NCBI RefSeq assembly: GCF_000247815.1
Contig: NC_021677.1
Location: forward strand, 16,446,543 to 16,510,542
From: Ficedula albicollis
Taxonomy: Eukaryota > Chordata > Aves > Passeriformes > Muscicapidae
Length of the DNA: 64,000 nt
Direction: 5' to 3'
Shown here: positions 1 to 13,624 of the stretch, one piece after another
How positions within the stretch are numbered: the first letter of the stretch is position 1
Layout: each line of letters begins with the position of its first letter
The notes under the pieces: model-generated
Seen by the model: only the letters and a program-made list of their open reading frames with translations
What the model was told of the DNA's origin: nothing
Databases searched by the model: none
Made by a program: the position numbers and the translations under genes

Positions 1-3000
1 CTTCGGGATGTTTACAGAGCTACTGAAAACTAAAATAGGCCATTTCACTAACCCTTTCCTTCCTTTGCCTTTTGTACTTGTAATTAAATAGTAGGTAATA
101 ATGCCCTCCTGTCCTGGAAGTCAAGGAAAAACTGATGCTGGGCTGGTGTTCACACCGCTCTTTGGATAGACAAGGAGTCCTCATGCTTTTACTCTGGAGA
201 TACACAAGAATGGGTCAGCTATGCTGGAAGCATGAAAATGGTGCAGGGTGTTGCTCCTGTTAGTTCTCAGTTCCCTTCGAGGTTCTAAATCCAGTAAAAC
301 AAGACTTGAAAATGCAGGCGATGATGGATTGGAATAGGTTTTTCAGCAATCTTCCATGCCTAGCATTGCCATTCAGTGCAAGATGTGCCATAGGCTCTTA
401 CACCTGGAAGTCCATCAGGGCCTCAAAAAAGCTGCCTTTCTTATTTCAGAAAGTGAGATGATATCCCATTTCCTCTGGACAGGGATGAAGGTTTGCCTCA
501 GTGATTCTTCAGAACATCCCTGGTGTTTCATGCACAGACTAAGGTCTTCTTTCCCCTTGAGAGCAAATGTTCATCAGCACAGAGCAAAGAAAGTGTAAAG
601 GGTAGAAAGGGTGAGAAACTGAGAGAAGGATCAGAGGCAGGAGGGGAGGCTCAGAGCATTAGGTTTATGTCTGTTAGGAGAAGATGGATATGTGCAGTTT
701 TGAGTTAGACCAAGGAGCTCTTTGCTGCAAGACAGGGAAAGGGAACGGGTTTGAAAACAAGCACTGAAGCTTATGAAAGGGTCATGTATTGAAGGGATGC
801 TGTGAGAAATATATTTATGGAGAAGGAACTGGTTTGGGGCAGCAGTGTGCAGCACTGTCACAGCCAAATATAATGAAAGAAGTCAAAACTCAATGGATTT
901 TAATACAACAAGCACTAAAAAGAAGAAACAGGGCTAGAGATAGACACAAAAACATAGAAGAAGCTGGGCAGGCAGTTTGTATCAACCCTCCCAGTCCTCA
1001 GCATACCATCTGCTGCTCTTAGGAAGCCTGTCTGACACTGACCTAGCCCCAGTGGTGTCACCACTTTGAGAAGCCAAGTGAAAGTGCAGCACTCAGGTAA
1101 GACAGGAAGGAGAAAATAAGGGGAATCACTCCAAGCACCACAAGTGACACCAGGAAAGGATGCGCCTGGCAAAGACCCTGCTCTAACCTTGTAAAGACCT
1201 TCACAGCCCTCCACAGAACATAACAGCAGGTGGTGAACAAGCAGCTTCAGGACAAGCCTGGAGGCTTCATTTACTGATTAAAGTCTGTTGTTTTCTAACA
1301 TTTTTAAGACAGTCAGATAAGGACTTAGCCCTCTTCATTGAAGCAAATAGCAACATGCCCATTGCCTTCACAGAAGCAAACCCTGAGGCACTTCCTTCTC
1401 CTGTGAAACCATCTCACTGAAGTCTATGTCCTGTTAATGCACTAATCCTTGTGGTGCTGAACACAAAAGTTGCACAAAACAAATATGCCATCTGTGGGAT
1501 TATCCTCTACCTTTTCTTTCTGTATAGCCTGAGATACTTTGGGTTTCTGCATATATATCTTGGGCTTTGGGAGAAAGTGATTCAGAAAACATAGGTCTGC
1601 AGTGGAAGAGACATATTTTCTCAACCTGACTTCTCTTACTTCTTCCTCTGTTGCTTTCACATCTTTCCCGATTGTCTTTTGTCTGCCTCTGCTACTGAGG
1701 TTTTTCCCTTTACTCATTCCTTTCTCTTTAGCCCTTGTCTTTCTCATCTCTAGGTTGCTCTGTTTTTGATAGCAGCTATGGTTGCAGTGAAGCAGGTAAC
1801 CAAAATCCAACTTCTTTCAGGTAAAGCATTAAAGCGCTCCCTAATGGGTGATAATCCATTTTCTTTCAAATCTATTTTGCTACTTTTATAGAGTTCTAGC
1901 CCTCTTCGTTAAGACAAGGCATTTTTTTAATCTGTTTCCTTGCTTTCTGCTGGCAGAGTCCCTTTTGCCTTCAGAAACAAATGACTTAAAATACAGAACT
2001 CACTCCAAGAGTATATGCAGTGAAAGGGATAACAGAAAGATAAAGTGGCCCATTCCTCTTTGTTTAGTTGTAGTACTGTGTAGAAGTCTCCCTCCAGACT
2101 GAAAAGGCCCCAGCCTAAGCACTGTACAAATCCAAATCAGACAGATGCCTCACCCAGCCCACTAACAGTACTGACAGAGGTCCAAGGAACAACTCCAGTT
2201 TCTTGGCAGGAAATCTGAACTGCAGCTGGGAAAGGTGCTTTTCAGAGCCCTTAGACTCTGCCAGTAAAAATGCCAACTGAAAACAGTGTCTGCAGGAACA
2301 AACTGCAGAACTACTGCAGAACTGAGGAACTACTCAAGTTATGACACAGCATTGGCACAGGTATCCATGCCACTGGCAGGTGGGAACTTCCAATTGCTAC
2401 TTATTGGGGCAAACCTGAGCAACCAACCTGACATTTAAATGCTCTATAACCCATTCTTGCTCTCACTCCCCTAAAACATCCCACCTCCTCTGCAGGAGGG
2501 TGGCCCAATATTTGTGTCTAGCACCCAGATAGCCATTCTCTGTCTCGCACATTTTTTTTCTCCCTCTCATAAATCTACAGTGAAGCTGGGATCCAGTTCA
2601 GCCTCTCCTCACAGTATTACTGAGACAGGTAGCTCTGGAATAATGAGTTAGGGAATGGTGAACACAGGCAGCAAAGCCCTGAAGGGATGAGGCCCATCTC
2701 CTTGCTGCTGCCTCCTGAAGAGCTAAGGCACGAGTAAGGGATCAGGAACCAAAGGTGTCTGTTACTGATGAAAAGCTCTGGCAAATTCGCACCACCACGT
2801 AACATTCAAAAAAGGAGACATGATGATGGAGAGGACGGAATCATACATTCATCTGGACAGCTGGTGGCACTGAAAGAGCAGGCAAGGATAGTGGTGGGAT
2901 GAAGAGATGCCAGATTCTGTTATGGAGTCATGCTCTTCTGAAAATTGGCTGGTAAAGGTTTAAGCCCATGAATTTTTTGTATCTGCCTGTCGTTTTATAC

Positions 3001-6000
3001 AGATCTGCCTGCACAAGTGTGTGCTGAGAGGGGAAAGTGATGATCCACAGCTGTAAAACCACAGCAAATGACAATATTGTTGCTATCCATTCTCTTAGAG
3101 ATTTCTACAGCTTTTTTTCCTATCCTTTTCCCTATAAAAATACCAAAAATGTACTGGCACTTAATACAATTTTGATCTTTCCTGCCAGATGGATGTTCAC
3201 ATATTATGTTATGGGTTTCAAGATCTTCAACCTGTTCCTAAGGAAACAGATGACCTGTGCATGCTGGTGAAATGTTACTTCCTCATTTCCACTGAATAAA
3301 CCACTTCAAAACATGATTTCATCTTCTGGGAAACCATCTCAAACTTAGCTTAGTACAGCAAGCAAGTATTTCCATGTAGCTTCCTGGAACACTGGCTATC
3401 ATATATAAAGCACTGTGATCTTAATTAAGAGTGAGATATCTGTGTTTTTCTGTATTAGACATTATTACAGAGAAAGAGGAAGAGATCTTGTACTGCATAG
3501 TAAAAATCTAACACAACACTAGATACAGAACTACAGTATGTAAGGAGTCAGCCATTCCTTTGGACAGCAAAGGATACTGACAGAATGGGCAGGGATGACT
3601 GAGAAACTTGGCTTGAACTCTTTAGAACCACTGGCTTACTTGTTGTCATCCACCCAGTTTGAATGAATATCTGATCTCTCAGGTGGGTCTTCCTGCTTTG
3701 TCTCTCACCTGGATCACAGTTTGAACTGGAGAGGTAGCCAGGCTCAGAAAAACCAGGACTCAGCGCATTTTTCAGGAATGTTCATACAACCCCATTGTTC
3801 TGACCACCTCATGGTGTGGCAGTGCTCACAAGAGCCTTTCAGCTGGGAGGGCAGCCTGTGTTTTTTTCTGCAGGTTTTGACACCAATATTTCTGCCAACA
3901 GTTGCAACCTTTTGATTGCAAATCACAAACCTCCTGTTCCATTAAACAACTACTTTCAGAAGCGGGATTACTCTAATTAATGCCAATGTGGGTCAGGATC
4001 ACTTCCCAGAACCAAGTCTAGGTATTTGCTGCTGTTACTAAAACCAAAAGCTGACTCTAAATAAGCACTCACAAAGCTACAGGCTGCAATTGCAACCCAA
4101 ATGTGATGCAACTAGTTGAAAACTACAAAATGATTCCTAACTTCTCAAATAGATTGGAATACTATGGGCATGGGCTTGTGTCTGTATGAATCAAACTGTG
4201 ATTGTTGGGAGCTACAAAGAGAAGCTTTTACTGCAGCATGGTTCTCTGTGTGCAGAGGATGACTGGCCATGGCCAGCAAGATCAGATGGCTCTGAATAGG
4301 AAAAAATGTCAAGTCCTGAACATCGGAAGCAAAAGATCTGAGAGAGATACACTGGTAAGATATGAAAATCAAGTGGATTTGCTGTGATTCTGGCTCAATC
4401 AGATAATTTTGGTGACAGCCACTGGTACCCAAAAGGACCCAAAAAGTTTTTTGTTTAACTCTGGTGCCAGGAATCGAGGTTTTCAACTGTAAGCAGCAAT
4501 ACAAGATACATATTTAAAAGTAAACACAAGGCCTTCTTTCCAGCCTGCATAGGGTTATTGTCCAAGATTTTGCAGGAGGGTATGGTTGTGTAGTGCTTAA
4601 CATGACAGCATCATCTGACTGGAGCTGCATTAGTTATCCATACTAATAACTTCTCCTCCTCTTCTCATCACTCTCTTTCCATGCCACTGTGCCACTGATA
4701 TAACTGAAGAATCTATTGAGAATCATCAGAGAGGGAGAATAACAAGCAAAGATGGCCTTACCTAGAAGTAAAATTTGTCCTCAAATAGTGGTACTGTGAA
4801 GACTGGGAAGTTTACAGTCTACCTGGGTTAATCTCAAAGGTAAAGTGGAGGATAAGGCAGGCTTTTCAGAAGTTCCTGTCAGCAGCCAGCACCTTGGCAA
4901 AACATACTTGCCAATGACTCCAAAAAGCTGGGAATGGCTGGGAAGAGGAGCTATATCAAAGGCTACATACCAAAGGCCCTACCATGAAACCAATCATCCA
5001 AAGAAATTCTCAGCTCACTGCATGAAAGACTTAAAGTTCGTGAACTAAAGTTTGTGAAGGCTCTTTCCTGAAGGACTCCTGAAATGGCACCATAGGCTTC
5101 TGTGTGGTGTGTATCACTGATTCAGATCCAATGTATTCAATATACAATGAATGATACTTGCTTTTTAATTCCCAGATTTGTGGTTGAAGTTGGAGGGCTT
5201 TTCAGTTTATGTATTATCTTGATTTTTGTTTTTAATGTAAAGGCTCTGCAGAACCTATTAAAACCTTAATTATACAATCTATTCTTCAGTGAGATAGACA
5301 TAAATACCAGATTAGATGGTAATAAACAGTTTTCTCAATCCTGCTTCAAAAGAAACAGAATCCAGCTTGTCCTTTTACAGCTGTGCTCATTTTGTAAGGC
5401 TTAACAGCAGCACATAAAATGGTAAAGCTTATTTGTCACTAAACTGATTTGGTTGAGAATACACACAGGAATAGATCAGCTAAAGCATCACTCCTGTAGA
5501 TGGTTTTCAGGTTACAGCTGTATTTTATATGTAAATACTTTAATTTTTACAAGGTAAATTTAATCTTATGAACAGACTTAATGGAAACCAATTTAGTCTT
5601 TCTGACAACAGCAGTGCCCACTCCCCTGCTGAGATGGGTGGAAACAGAAAATATTTCACTCCAGCATGCATTTCAATTTATTATGAGCCAGATTCTTTTC
5701 TTCTATTGTGAAATACTTCAAGTTGGCAGCAGTTTTATCATTTGCACAGGTAGGGTGGATACAGCAGCAGTTGTGTCATTTGGATATTGGCAGCTCCTAT
5801 GACAAACCTCGGCTGTTCAACATTAACTTGTTCTCAATGCCACTTGCTGCATGCAAAATCACTTTTCAGACTGATGACCAGTGCTAGCAGAAGATGAGAT
5901 AAAAATTTAAATGATAAAAATTTAAATGACTCAACATATTTGCCTTGCTATTAATTGCAGCTCTCAGTGGTTTACAGTGGGTGAAAACATGTTCCTCATT

Positions 6001-8070
6001 CCCACCAGAGCTTTCAAATGGCTGAGCCAGGCCTAAGGAACCTGATTAGCTCTTCCTGCTACAGCGTTAACTCTTTTTGCAAGAATGACCTCCTGTCTTC
6101 ACTGAGAGAACAGGGAACAACAATGAGGTCTAAATCCCCAGAGGATACAGTTTTTCATACACTATTTATTGTTACTAGCTGAACATTGTGTCAACATCAC
6201 GGTGCTTTCTCATCTTCAGAACCACAGAGAATGGTTTCCCAAAAATAAGCAAAATGCTCACATGGTTCCCTTTCACTCCCCTGCCTAAACCATGGGTGAA
6301 CTCCAGCAGAAGAAACAGCTCTTCACTCTACACGAGGGTGGAATTCAGCATGGTGCAGTCACCACATCTTACACTGTGAGTTCACCAACAGGAATGTGAT
6401 TTAAAGGAAACAGCTCCATTAAACCCCTACAGGCCATCCTGTCTCTTCTCACTCCCTCTGTCTTCTGCCTGTGCTGCAGCTGCCACAAAAGTCTCCCTGC
6501 TGGCCTTCACCTTGTCCTCTTTGTCCCTTGTTGGATTGCTGCTGACACGGAGGCAGCTGGAGGGCCTGCATCAACTGTGAGTGAGCAGTGGTGCTCTCTT
6601 CCTAGAGAATGCAGGGCACTGGCTGGTTATCTCTATAGCTCAATTAACTTGCAAGCAATCAGCAGAATCAGTTGATTGTATATTTTGGTATGATGTGAAT
6701 GCCAGATTCCAGGCAAGAAACAAAGTCTTGAGGAAGAACAGAGATTTGCTGTTTAATTTGATGCCTTTAAGAAGCTGAAGGTCTGAAATGAGTCTTAGTG
6801 AGATCAGAAAAGTCACCCAAGAAATTAAATGAACTTTAAGAGCAAAGGAAAAACTCCCACCAGCAAAGCTGAACTTAAGGGAAAGAGATTGCCTGAAACA
6901 CAAGAAACAGGCCAAATTCTGCCTCGGTCACACATGCATAAACCTAATATTACCTCCACCATGACAACTTCCCTTTATGGTTACAGACTCCAGAACAATT
7001 CCAGAACAACTTTCTTCAGTTAATGAAGAGAGAGTGTGGCAGCTGCAGGTCCAGCTGGAGAGTGGCACCAGCTCAGTGAACACTTCCCTAACATCTTGTC
7101 TTCCCTTTCACAGAGATATCTGAACTCAACCTAGATACCAGGATGGAAATCTAAAGAGAACAGAGTTCTCATACAAAATCTTTCTGTACAAGACATGAAT
7201 AATAGGACAAAAACATCTCTCTTAGTATTTGGGTATTTCCACTGTTGTATTTGGAGCAGTGAGAAGAGGCACAAGTAATGAAAGAAAGAATACAGTCCAT
7301 GTGTGCATAGAGGTGAGGGAAGGCTAGGGACAAGTTAACCACAATTCATGTAAGCCCAAGCAAGCTGAGCTGAAAGGTTTGCAGGAAACTTTTTCTTATT
7401 CCTAGCAAAATTCCAAATCTTCAGTAGGTTCACTACTCCTCCAGCTAGAGACACAGCATCCTTCCCCAAGTCCAGAGTGGAACTATGACAGTTTTCACTA
7501 GCCAAGTGTCTGACATAATATGCAGTTGTCTTATGTAGAATTTAAAAGGGTCATACCCCAAGGACATCTGGGGAAGAAGGGGGTGGATGCAAAATGGAGT
7601 TAAGTAACACAGTGTTCCTGTCTCAACAAATAGCAGGAAACCAAGGGAGACAGCAGCTAGCAGGGCAGCATTCAGCTTCACTGCAGAAAAGGGACTGAAG
7701 AATCATGAATCAACAGCAGCAAGTAAAGAAAGGAGGAAACAAAAATCAGGAAAGAAAATCACTGGCCTGGGTTACAGTGAGAGAGGGTATCTCAAGTGTA
7801 ACACCACACATTTGTGCTATGAAGGGGAAAGCTGTGGTGGAGCCTGTGCATCTGTGCATGGATGGGGAGGAACAGAAAAAGGGGTATGTGCTTGTGTCCT
7901 CCAGGTGAGTGAAAGACATAGTGGGTTGTTACAGGGTGGGAAGCCTCGAAAAGAGCGTGGGGAGCAGGGATAGGGAAGGGAGGAGGTGCAACAGGACAGG
8001 ACGGCGCATTGTTATGTTGCTCAGCAGGGGCTGGGGAAGGTGAAAAGGCAGAAGGGAAGGAAGTTCTTAC
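1..8070 (-). other. BRSK2 intron downstream of exon K (partial)
   Basis: This is probably intron continuing beyond the window. I looked on the minus strand for either known type of BRSK2 terminal exon and did not see one. It contains a perfect 15-bp tandem duplication at 5898-5927. The open frames here are short and have no family features. An unrecognised alternative last exon cannot be excluded. Confidence 0.7.
5898..5927. repeat. Perfect 15-bp tandem duplication
   Basis: GATAAAAATTTAAAT occurs twice head to tail. Confidence 0.97.
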
Positions 8071-8118
8071 CACATTTGGAAAGTCTGCCAGTCATCAACT
8101 CCATACAGTTAGTGGTGT
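8071..8118 (-). CDS. BRSK2: BRSK2 exon K: start of BRSK2-specific C-terminal tail
   Basis: This 48-bp exon completes Asp and reads TTNCMELMTGRLSKC plus one base of Gly. It is the diagnostic BRSK2 tail sequence after KA1. The acceptor is TTCTATGATCCAG|AC, with a weak pyrimidine tract, and the donor is TGTG|GTAAGAAC. Leu in MELMT stands where I recall Met in the mammalian protein. In BRSK2 this exon leads to alternative C-termini, a short tail or a longer one with a PLSNFFDVIKQLFS-type segment. I found neither between here and position 1, so the terminal exon is probably outside the window. Confidence 0.93.
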
Positions 8119-8600
8119 CTGGATCATAGAACGGAAAGAGGAGGAAGGGAGGGAAAAACATAAAAAAAGGTTTCCATACCTCTGTGCATAAAGTAGTAAC
8201 TTAGCACATTATTACCTGAAGCAGGAAACATATACACATCTTGGTGGTGTTTACACAACCCAGGCCAAATTCTGCCACCCACTCTATTCCAGTGCAAACC
8301 TGGCCTGTGGCTGAGAGTGGAGCTGCTTCAGCACTGCTGCCTCCACTCACCCCTTTGTCGTAGCTAGAGGTATTTATGAGATGTGGGACGTACTCTGCCA
8401 CCACATTAGCAAAATATAAGCCTTGAATACAGTGTTTCACCTGGCTAGCTTTGCAAATTAGCCTGCAACAGCCAGGAAATTTTCAGCCAGTTCATTTATT
8501 TACATTAAAAACCTGGAGAGGGGGAAGAAATCTAGCCCCATGCTATTGGACATAGAGTGAGGCTACTTGCACAGCTCAAATAATCTTTTAAACCCCACTG

Positions 8601-8655
8601 GATAATTTAGGATAATTTCAAAGTTTCAACCTAACTCAGTGTAATTCAGTGTAAT
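8601..8655. repeat. Two independent 10-bp tandem duplications
   Basis: GATAATTTAG/GATAATTTCA lies at 8601-8620, and TCAGTGTAAT occurs twice at 8636-8655. Confidence 0.93.
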
Positions 8656-11600
8656 TTCTTACTCCTCTTGCTTTCAAGGTTAGTATTCACAGGCAATAGA
8701 AGCACTTTGGGAAAGGGTGGCAGAATCTGGCCCCAAGACATTATTGTCCACTTTGTGTATAGCTCCCATTGCCACAGACTCTGGGTGCTTCTTACTCAGG
8801 TGCAACAAGCAGAAGGAGCTCCACATGTTAGCTTTAAAACAGAAAGGCCCAGCCCGGCTGGACACTTCCATGTGGAACCTGCTGGCAAGCCAGACCTGCT
8901 GCTGTCAGCCAGGATTCCCTTGCATTTGGGATCTGATTCACTGTGTTCCTGGGCAATGTGGAGTGCTCACTGCTGAGCAGGTGGATACCAGTTAAAGCAC
9001 TCAGATCAGTCTCAGATCTCCTCTTGCCTGGGCCATTGATGAACACGGGTATTCAAGAAATAGGCTTCCTGGAACACGCACACATATGCTGAAAATCCCT
9101 AATTGCCAGGAAGCTCTAACTACTCCCTATCTGCTATAAAGTCTGCAGGACAGAGGGGAAGACAATTTCTCAGCATTCCTCCCCTTAAATATTGAGAAAA
9201 GTAATTTCATAAGAGGAGGAAGGGGTGCTGGATATGCTTGGGTGAGCTGAACTCATTCTAGAAGAGCATGGATAGGCATCTCTTCTGATGCAGCCAGGCT
9301 TGTGCTGCACAGGTCACCTGGGAAAGCATGGAGTAGAGAGGGCAGCTGCTTGGTCCAGTGACACTGGTCAAAGCATCTAAGCAGTGGTTACATGCTCCCC
9401 ATCCCCAAGGCTAAAAGTAGGCTGGCAGAGGTCAGTGGGAGATAACACCCATGGAAGTTCTCTTAGAAAGGCACAAGATTGAGAGAAAGAGGAAGAAGGA
9501 CGGAGGTGAAGGAGAAAAGAACATTCAAGATCTAAAACAACGTAGCAGAGGTGTCAGAGAGGCCATGAGTTTACCTGCCTTTGAAATTCTTTGCCTACTC
9601 TGGCAGGTAAAGATTTTAATATACAATACAATTTCAATACCTTTCTCCCTGAAGATGCCTAGCAGGTTTGAGAAGAGCCTACAGCTGCTGATCGAGTCAA
9701 TGACTAGAAGTCCCACTCATGGGTCTGTATCATTTTTTTTCTTTACTAACTTGGAGAACTTTGTTGTCTCATGCCTTTTAGGGGTTCCTGTTCAGCCCCC
9801 TCAGAGTCACTTCCCCTTTGCTGTAATGCAGAGTGATGCAGATCTATAGTGGTAGACCCCAGAGCATTCATGCAACCATTAGCAGAACTTAGCTTAGAAA
9901 GAACACATAAGAGCAAAAAAAATCTCAAACGTGATCAAAAGACAGTTTCTGACTCCTACCTCCAAAACCTGAAATTTTTCAAGTGTATCTAGACTGACTG
10001 GTCACACAGTAACCAGAAATCTGGAAACCAAAAAGTAGTATTTGGAAAATACTACAGAGCAGGTAAACATTGTGGCTGGTTACTAAGATCCTCCTGAAAT
10101 TGGTATTTCTATTTAATTCTTCACTTCAGCAAATTAAAAAGTAATCATGTCTCCTCAAGTTAATACTGCCTTTTTTCCTACGTCATTTGCAGTCAGCACA
10201 GCTCTCTTTAGTAGTTAAAGCCAGCTGTGCCAGGTCTACATACATTAGTCGTGTCATTAAAATACAAGTTGAAAGACTGAGGCACAAAAAAAGGATTGTT
10301 AACAGAGCCTTTTTGACAGCAGAATATCTTGGGCTCTGGACCCCATTTGGTTCCCTAAAAAGTAAATTTGCATGTTAGAATGATTTGCATGATAGAATTA
10401 GTTTTGATAGATAAGGAAAATTTTCTGAAATATGAGACTATGGAAAAAAAATCAAACGAACACTAATAAAACCTCTAATTTGCCTTCCTTAAAACTTTTA
10501 TGCACAACTATGCTTTGAATTCTCTGTATTGTCAGGGCTAGTCCCAGGAACTGCACAGGAATTCATTTTTATTTGTATCGTCTTTCCAACACTTGATCAC
10601 ATTGTTTTTTCCCCGATTCCCAAGGCAGAGCCAGAGCTCGTACTGCATCACTTGAAAGACACAGTGTTAATGTGTCTTCAATTTCTCTTTTAGAATAATT
10701 ACTTTAATACTTCTTTCATTTCCATCATATTGTAACATCTGCTTTAGTAAATACTCTATGTGATAAAGTATTCCATCATTTTAAAGCAGAATTTTTATTC
10801 TAATTGGAAGTCTTAAGATTCTTGCCAGTCAGCTTCTGCTCATGGATAGTAATCCATAATCCAGTGACTGTGGGATCCAGGTGTTATGAGAAGTGAATAA
10901 AGCCAGGGTCCAAAAGCTTTTAACTGTCTGAGAAGCACTGATGGGTCATGTAGCTGCATTTTTAATGTGTCCCGTTTCTTTTTTTAATTAGAACACTATG
11001 GCAGTGTCAGCTCTCAACCCTTCTGATGATAAGGCAATTCTTTATTTTATAGGAATTGCTAGAAGTCACTCACACTTTGGATTTGACCAAGACTCTTTCA
11101 TAAATGACATCCAGTTCAGTTCATTAACAGGTGGCATATGCTTTGGTTAAAATAAGACCTGCCTTGAAAAGGAGAAACAAGCTCTGAATCTATTACTAGA
11201 GCTCTGTTGATTTTTTCTTTCATAATTGTCTTTATTCTTTAATTTCTATCCTACATAAATTTCACAAGGAAGCTGACTGGCTTGTGATGCTCCTGATATC
11301 TCTGAGACCCAGGAAATCTCACCCAAACAGCTGCTCCTCTGAGATCTCCAGATCCAGGGCTGGATCCCAGAAAGCACTGAGCAGCTCCTGCCAGATGCTC
11401 ATAGTCCCCAGTAAACACTCCCACTAAGGGAGATGATGTCAAGGGAGCCACCATCTCCTCTGGTCCAAGGCAGTTATCATGCAGATTGAAATTCCCCAGT
11501 GTTTTTGTGCTTATTTGAAATTCTCTGTTTTCCTATCAAAACTCTGGAGAGCTTGGACTTTTTTCCCTACATGCTTTATTTCTGGACTACCAGTAACTAC

Positions 11601-11995
11601 TTCAGTTAATTTTAATGAAGGCTGTTCAGTAATAATATTAAAGCTGTTTAGCAAAAACACAGTGCTCTGCCAATCCAACCAGGCATTACACGGCACTTTT
11701 TGTAGGTGGAACTATGATAGGAAGATGAAGCAATTACCCTAGACACTACAAGAATGTAAGACACAAAGGGTCACAGAAGATTGCAGGAAACAAAGAATCT
11801 TGGGAGCTGAATGAGCCCCAGAAAAACTGACCTGTAATTCAATTCCAAACCGGTATTTGCAGAATCCTTTTTTTTTTTTGAGTCTGCAGCTGGAAGTTTA
11901 TCCTGCAAAGCACTTCATTTGCTCCTTACTCCCTTTTCCATCTTGATAAAATACTTCACATATTTGGAAATGCAGGTTTCTGTAGGTTTCTTACC

Positions 11996-12010
11996 TTTTT
12001 TTTTTTTTTT
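11996..12010. repeat. T15 homopolymer
   Basis: An uninterrupted T tract followed by GGGAG; a second T12 tract lies at about 11868-11879. Confidence 0.93.
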
Positions 12011-12789
12011 GGGAGTAGCAATTTGCCAGCCCACAGCTCTTGTGAGCCATAAAATACCTGGAATTCACAGATCAGTGCTCTAGCAAGAATTTGCACTGTG
12101 CTGTTTTGAAGCTGGATATGGTTCTCAAAACACTTGTTTATGCTGATGAAAGGCACTTCCAGCAGTAACAGTGAGATGCTCTGAACTTGGAGATGTCAGT
12201 ACTTAAAATCTGAATGAACCCAATAAATACAATAAGGAAAGGGAAAACCTTTTACAAAGAAGTTATAAAGGTTATTTCAGTACTGCTGATTGACCAGAAC
12301 ATGGGAAAATGGGAAAAATCAGAATATGTAGCATCCCACACTTAAAGCCAAAGCTCAGAGAAGCAAGAAAATATTAGGGAAATAAAAATTGCTACCCTGT
12401 GAATGATCACAGATGGCTTTTGCGTGTCCCTATTCACCAGCTGCTACTATTACTCTTTCATGCAAAGGCATCAGAGAAAAACAGATCATGATTTAATGGA
12501 AAGAGTGCTGGGCTGAAACAAAGGAACAAATCTGAGATATCGTTCTCCGTGGAGAGAGATCTTTTTATCCCAGCAAAGGGCAGTCTGCCCAGGGATCACC
12601 TAAGTAGACATTCTGAGTAAAAGGGCCCTGGATGGAGCCATTCATGGACAAGAGACAAGGCTGACTGCTCTCACAGACAGTGAGACTCCCCCTTGATCCC
12701 AAAGGGGTCCTTTCATGGTCTCACTGAGTGTAGTGGCTTTTGTGATACCAGTAACAAGCACACATGGATAACTATTCTGGTTCAGACCA

Positions 12790-12870
12790 AAGGCCAAAAC
12801 CATCTGAGAGTCAGACTTGATGATCCTTGTGGGTTCCTCTCAGCTCAGAATATTCAGTGATCTGTGATCT
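12790..12870 (+). mobile_element. CR1 LINE 3'-end relic
   Basis: The sequence has the form of the avian CR1 3' end: a GACTTGATGATCCTTGTGGG core followed by TTCCTCTCAGCTCAGAAT, and a degenerate tail of ATTCAGTGATCTGTGATCT repeats. It is truncated and carries no ORF. CR1 is the dominant LINE in bird genomes, which supports the organism call. Confidence 0.75.
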
Positions 12871-13610
12871 GGTGCTCTGCCTCCCTCAGCAGCCCCACAG
12901 ACACCCAGGAATGAAAGAGCAAGCCAAGCATACAGAACATTTCTCCTACCACTGCCTCACTCACTAGGGTCAGGTCGGAGATTTCCTGAACCTGCTGCAG
13001 TTTCTCTGTTTAGCAATCCCATAAAGATTTCTCTGCAGGGAGTTATCCAACCTCCCTGTGAGTAAGAAGTAGTCAGGGGAAGATGAGCATCTGTAAGCTC
13101 CTCACACTCAGAACTTGTTTCAGCAAGAAGTTCCACCAGTCCTAGATTACATGAAGAAATGTTTTCCAATTGCTTTTCTGGTACTTGGCTCCCACTGTCT
13201 TATGCTGGCCTCTAGTTTCTTTCACTAGGAAGGAAAAATGAACAATAAATCCCTCTCTACTTGTTCTATGCAAGTCATGAGTCACAGAGGTGGTATTGTC
13301 TCAGCAGTTATGGCACAGAGGTCCTGAAACATTAGGATAAAAAGCTGGTATGTTCAACTAAATTTGTCCATCGAGACAGTGGATTTTACAAGCATTACAT
13401 TAACTTTTGGAATGGATTTAATTTATTTACACTTTCTATCAGGGAGGGAATCTATTTTCCTGCTTCAGAGTATGCCAGAAGAAATACACACAGGCAGTCT
13501 TAGAAAGGAAAAATGGAAGTGAATGAAGGGATATATGGAGGAAGGGATATTGTAAGGTGCTCAAGTGTGACACAGAAACACATCTGCCTAAATCAGGTAC
13601 ATAACAATCT

Positions 13611-13624
13611 CACACACACACACA
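13611..13624. repeat. (CA)7 microsatellite
   Basis: A short perfect CA run. Confidence 0.93.

Noticed and set aside
1442..1810. A 122-codon minus-strand frame rich in Lys and Glu
   Set aside because: No acceptor or phase link to exon K and no match to a BRSK2 tail; treated as chance.
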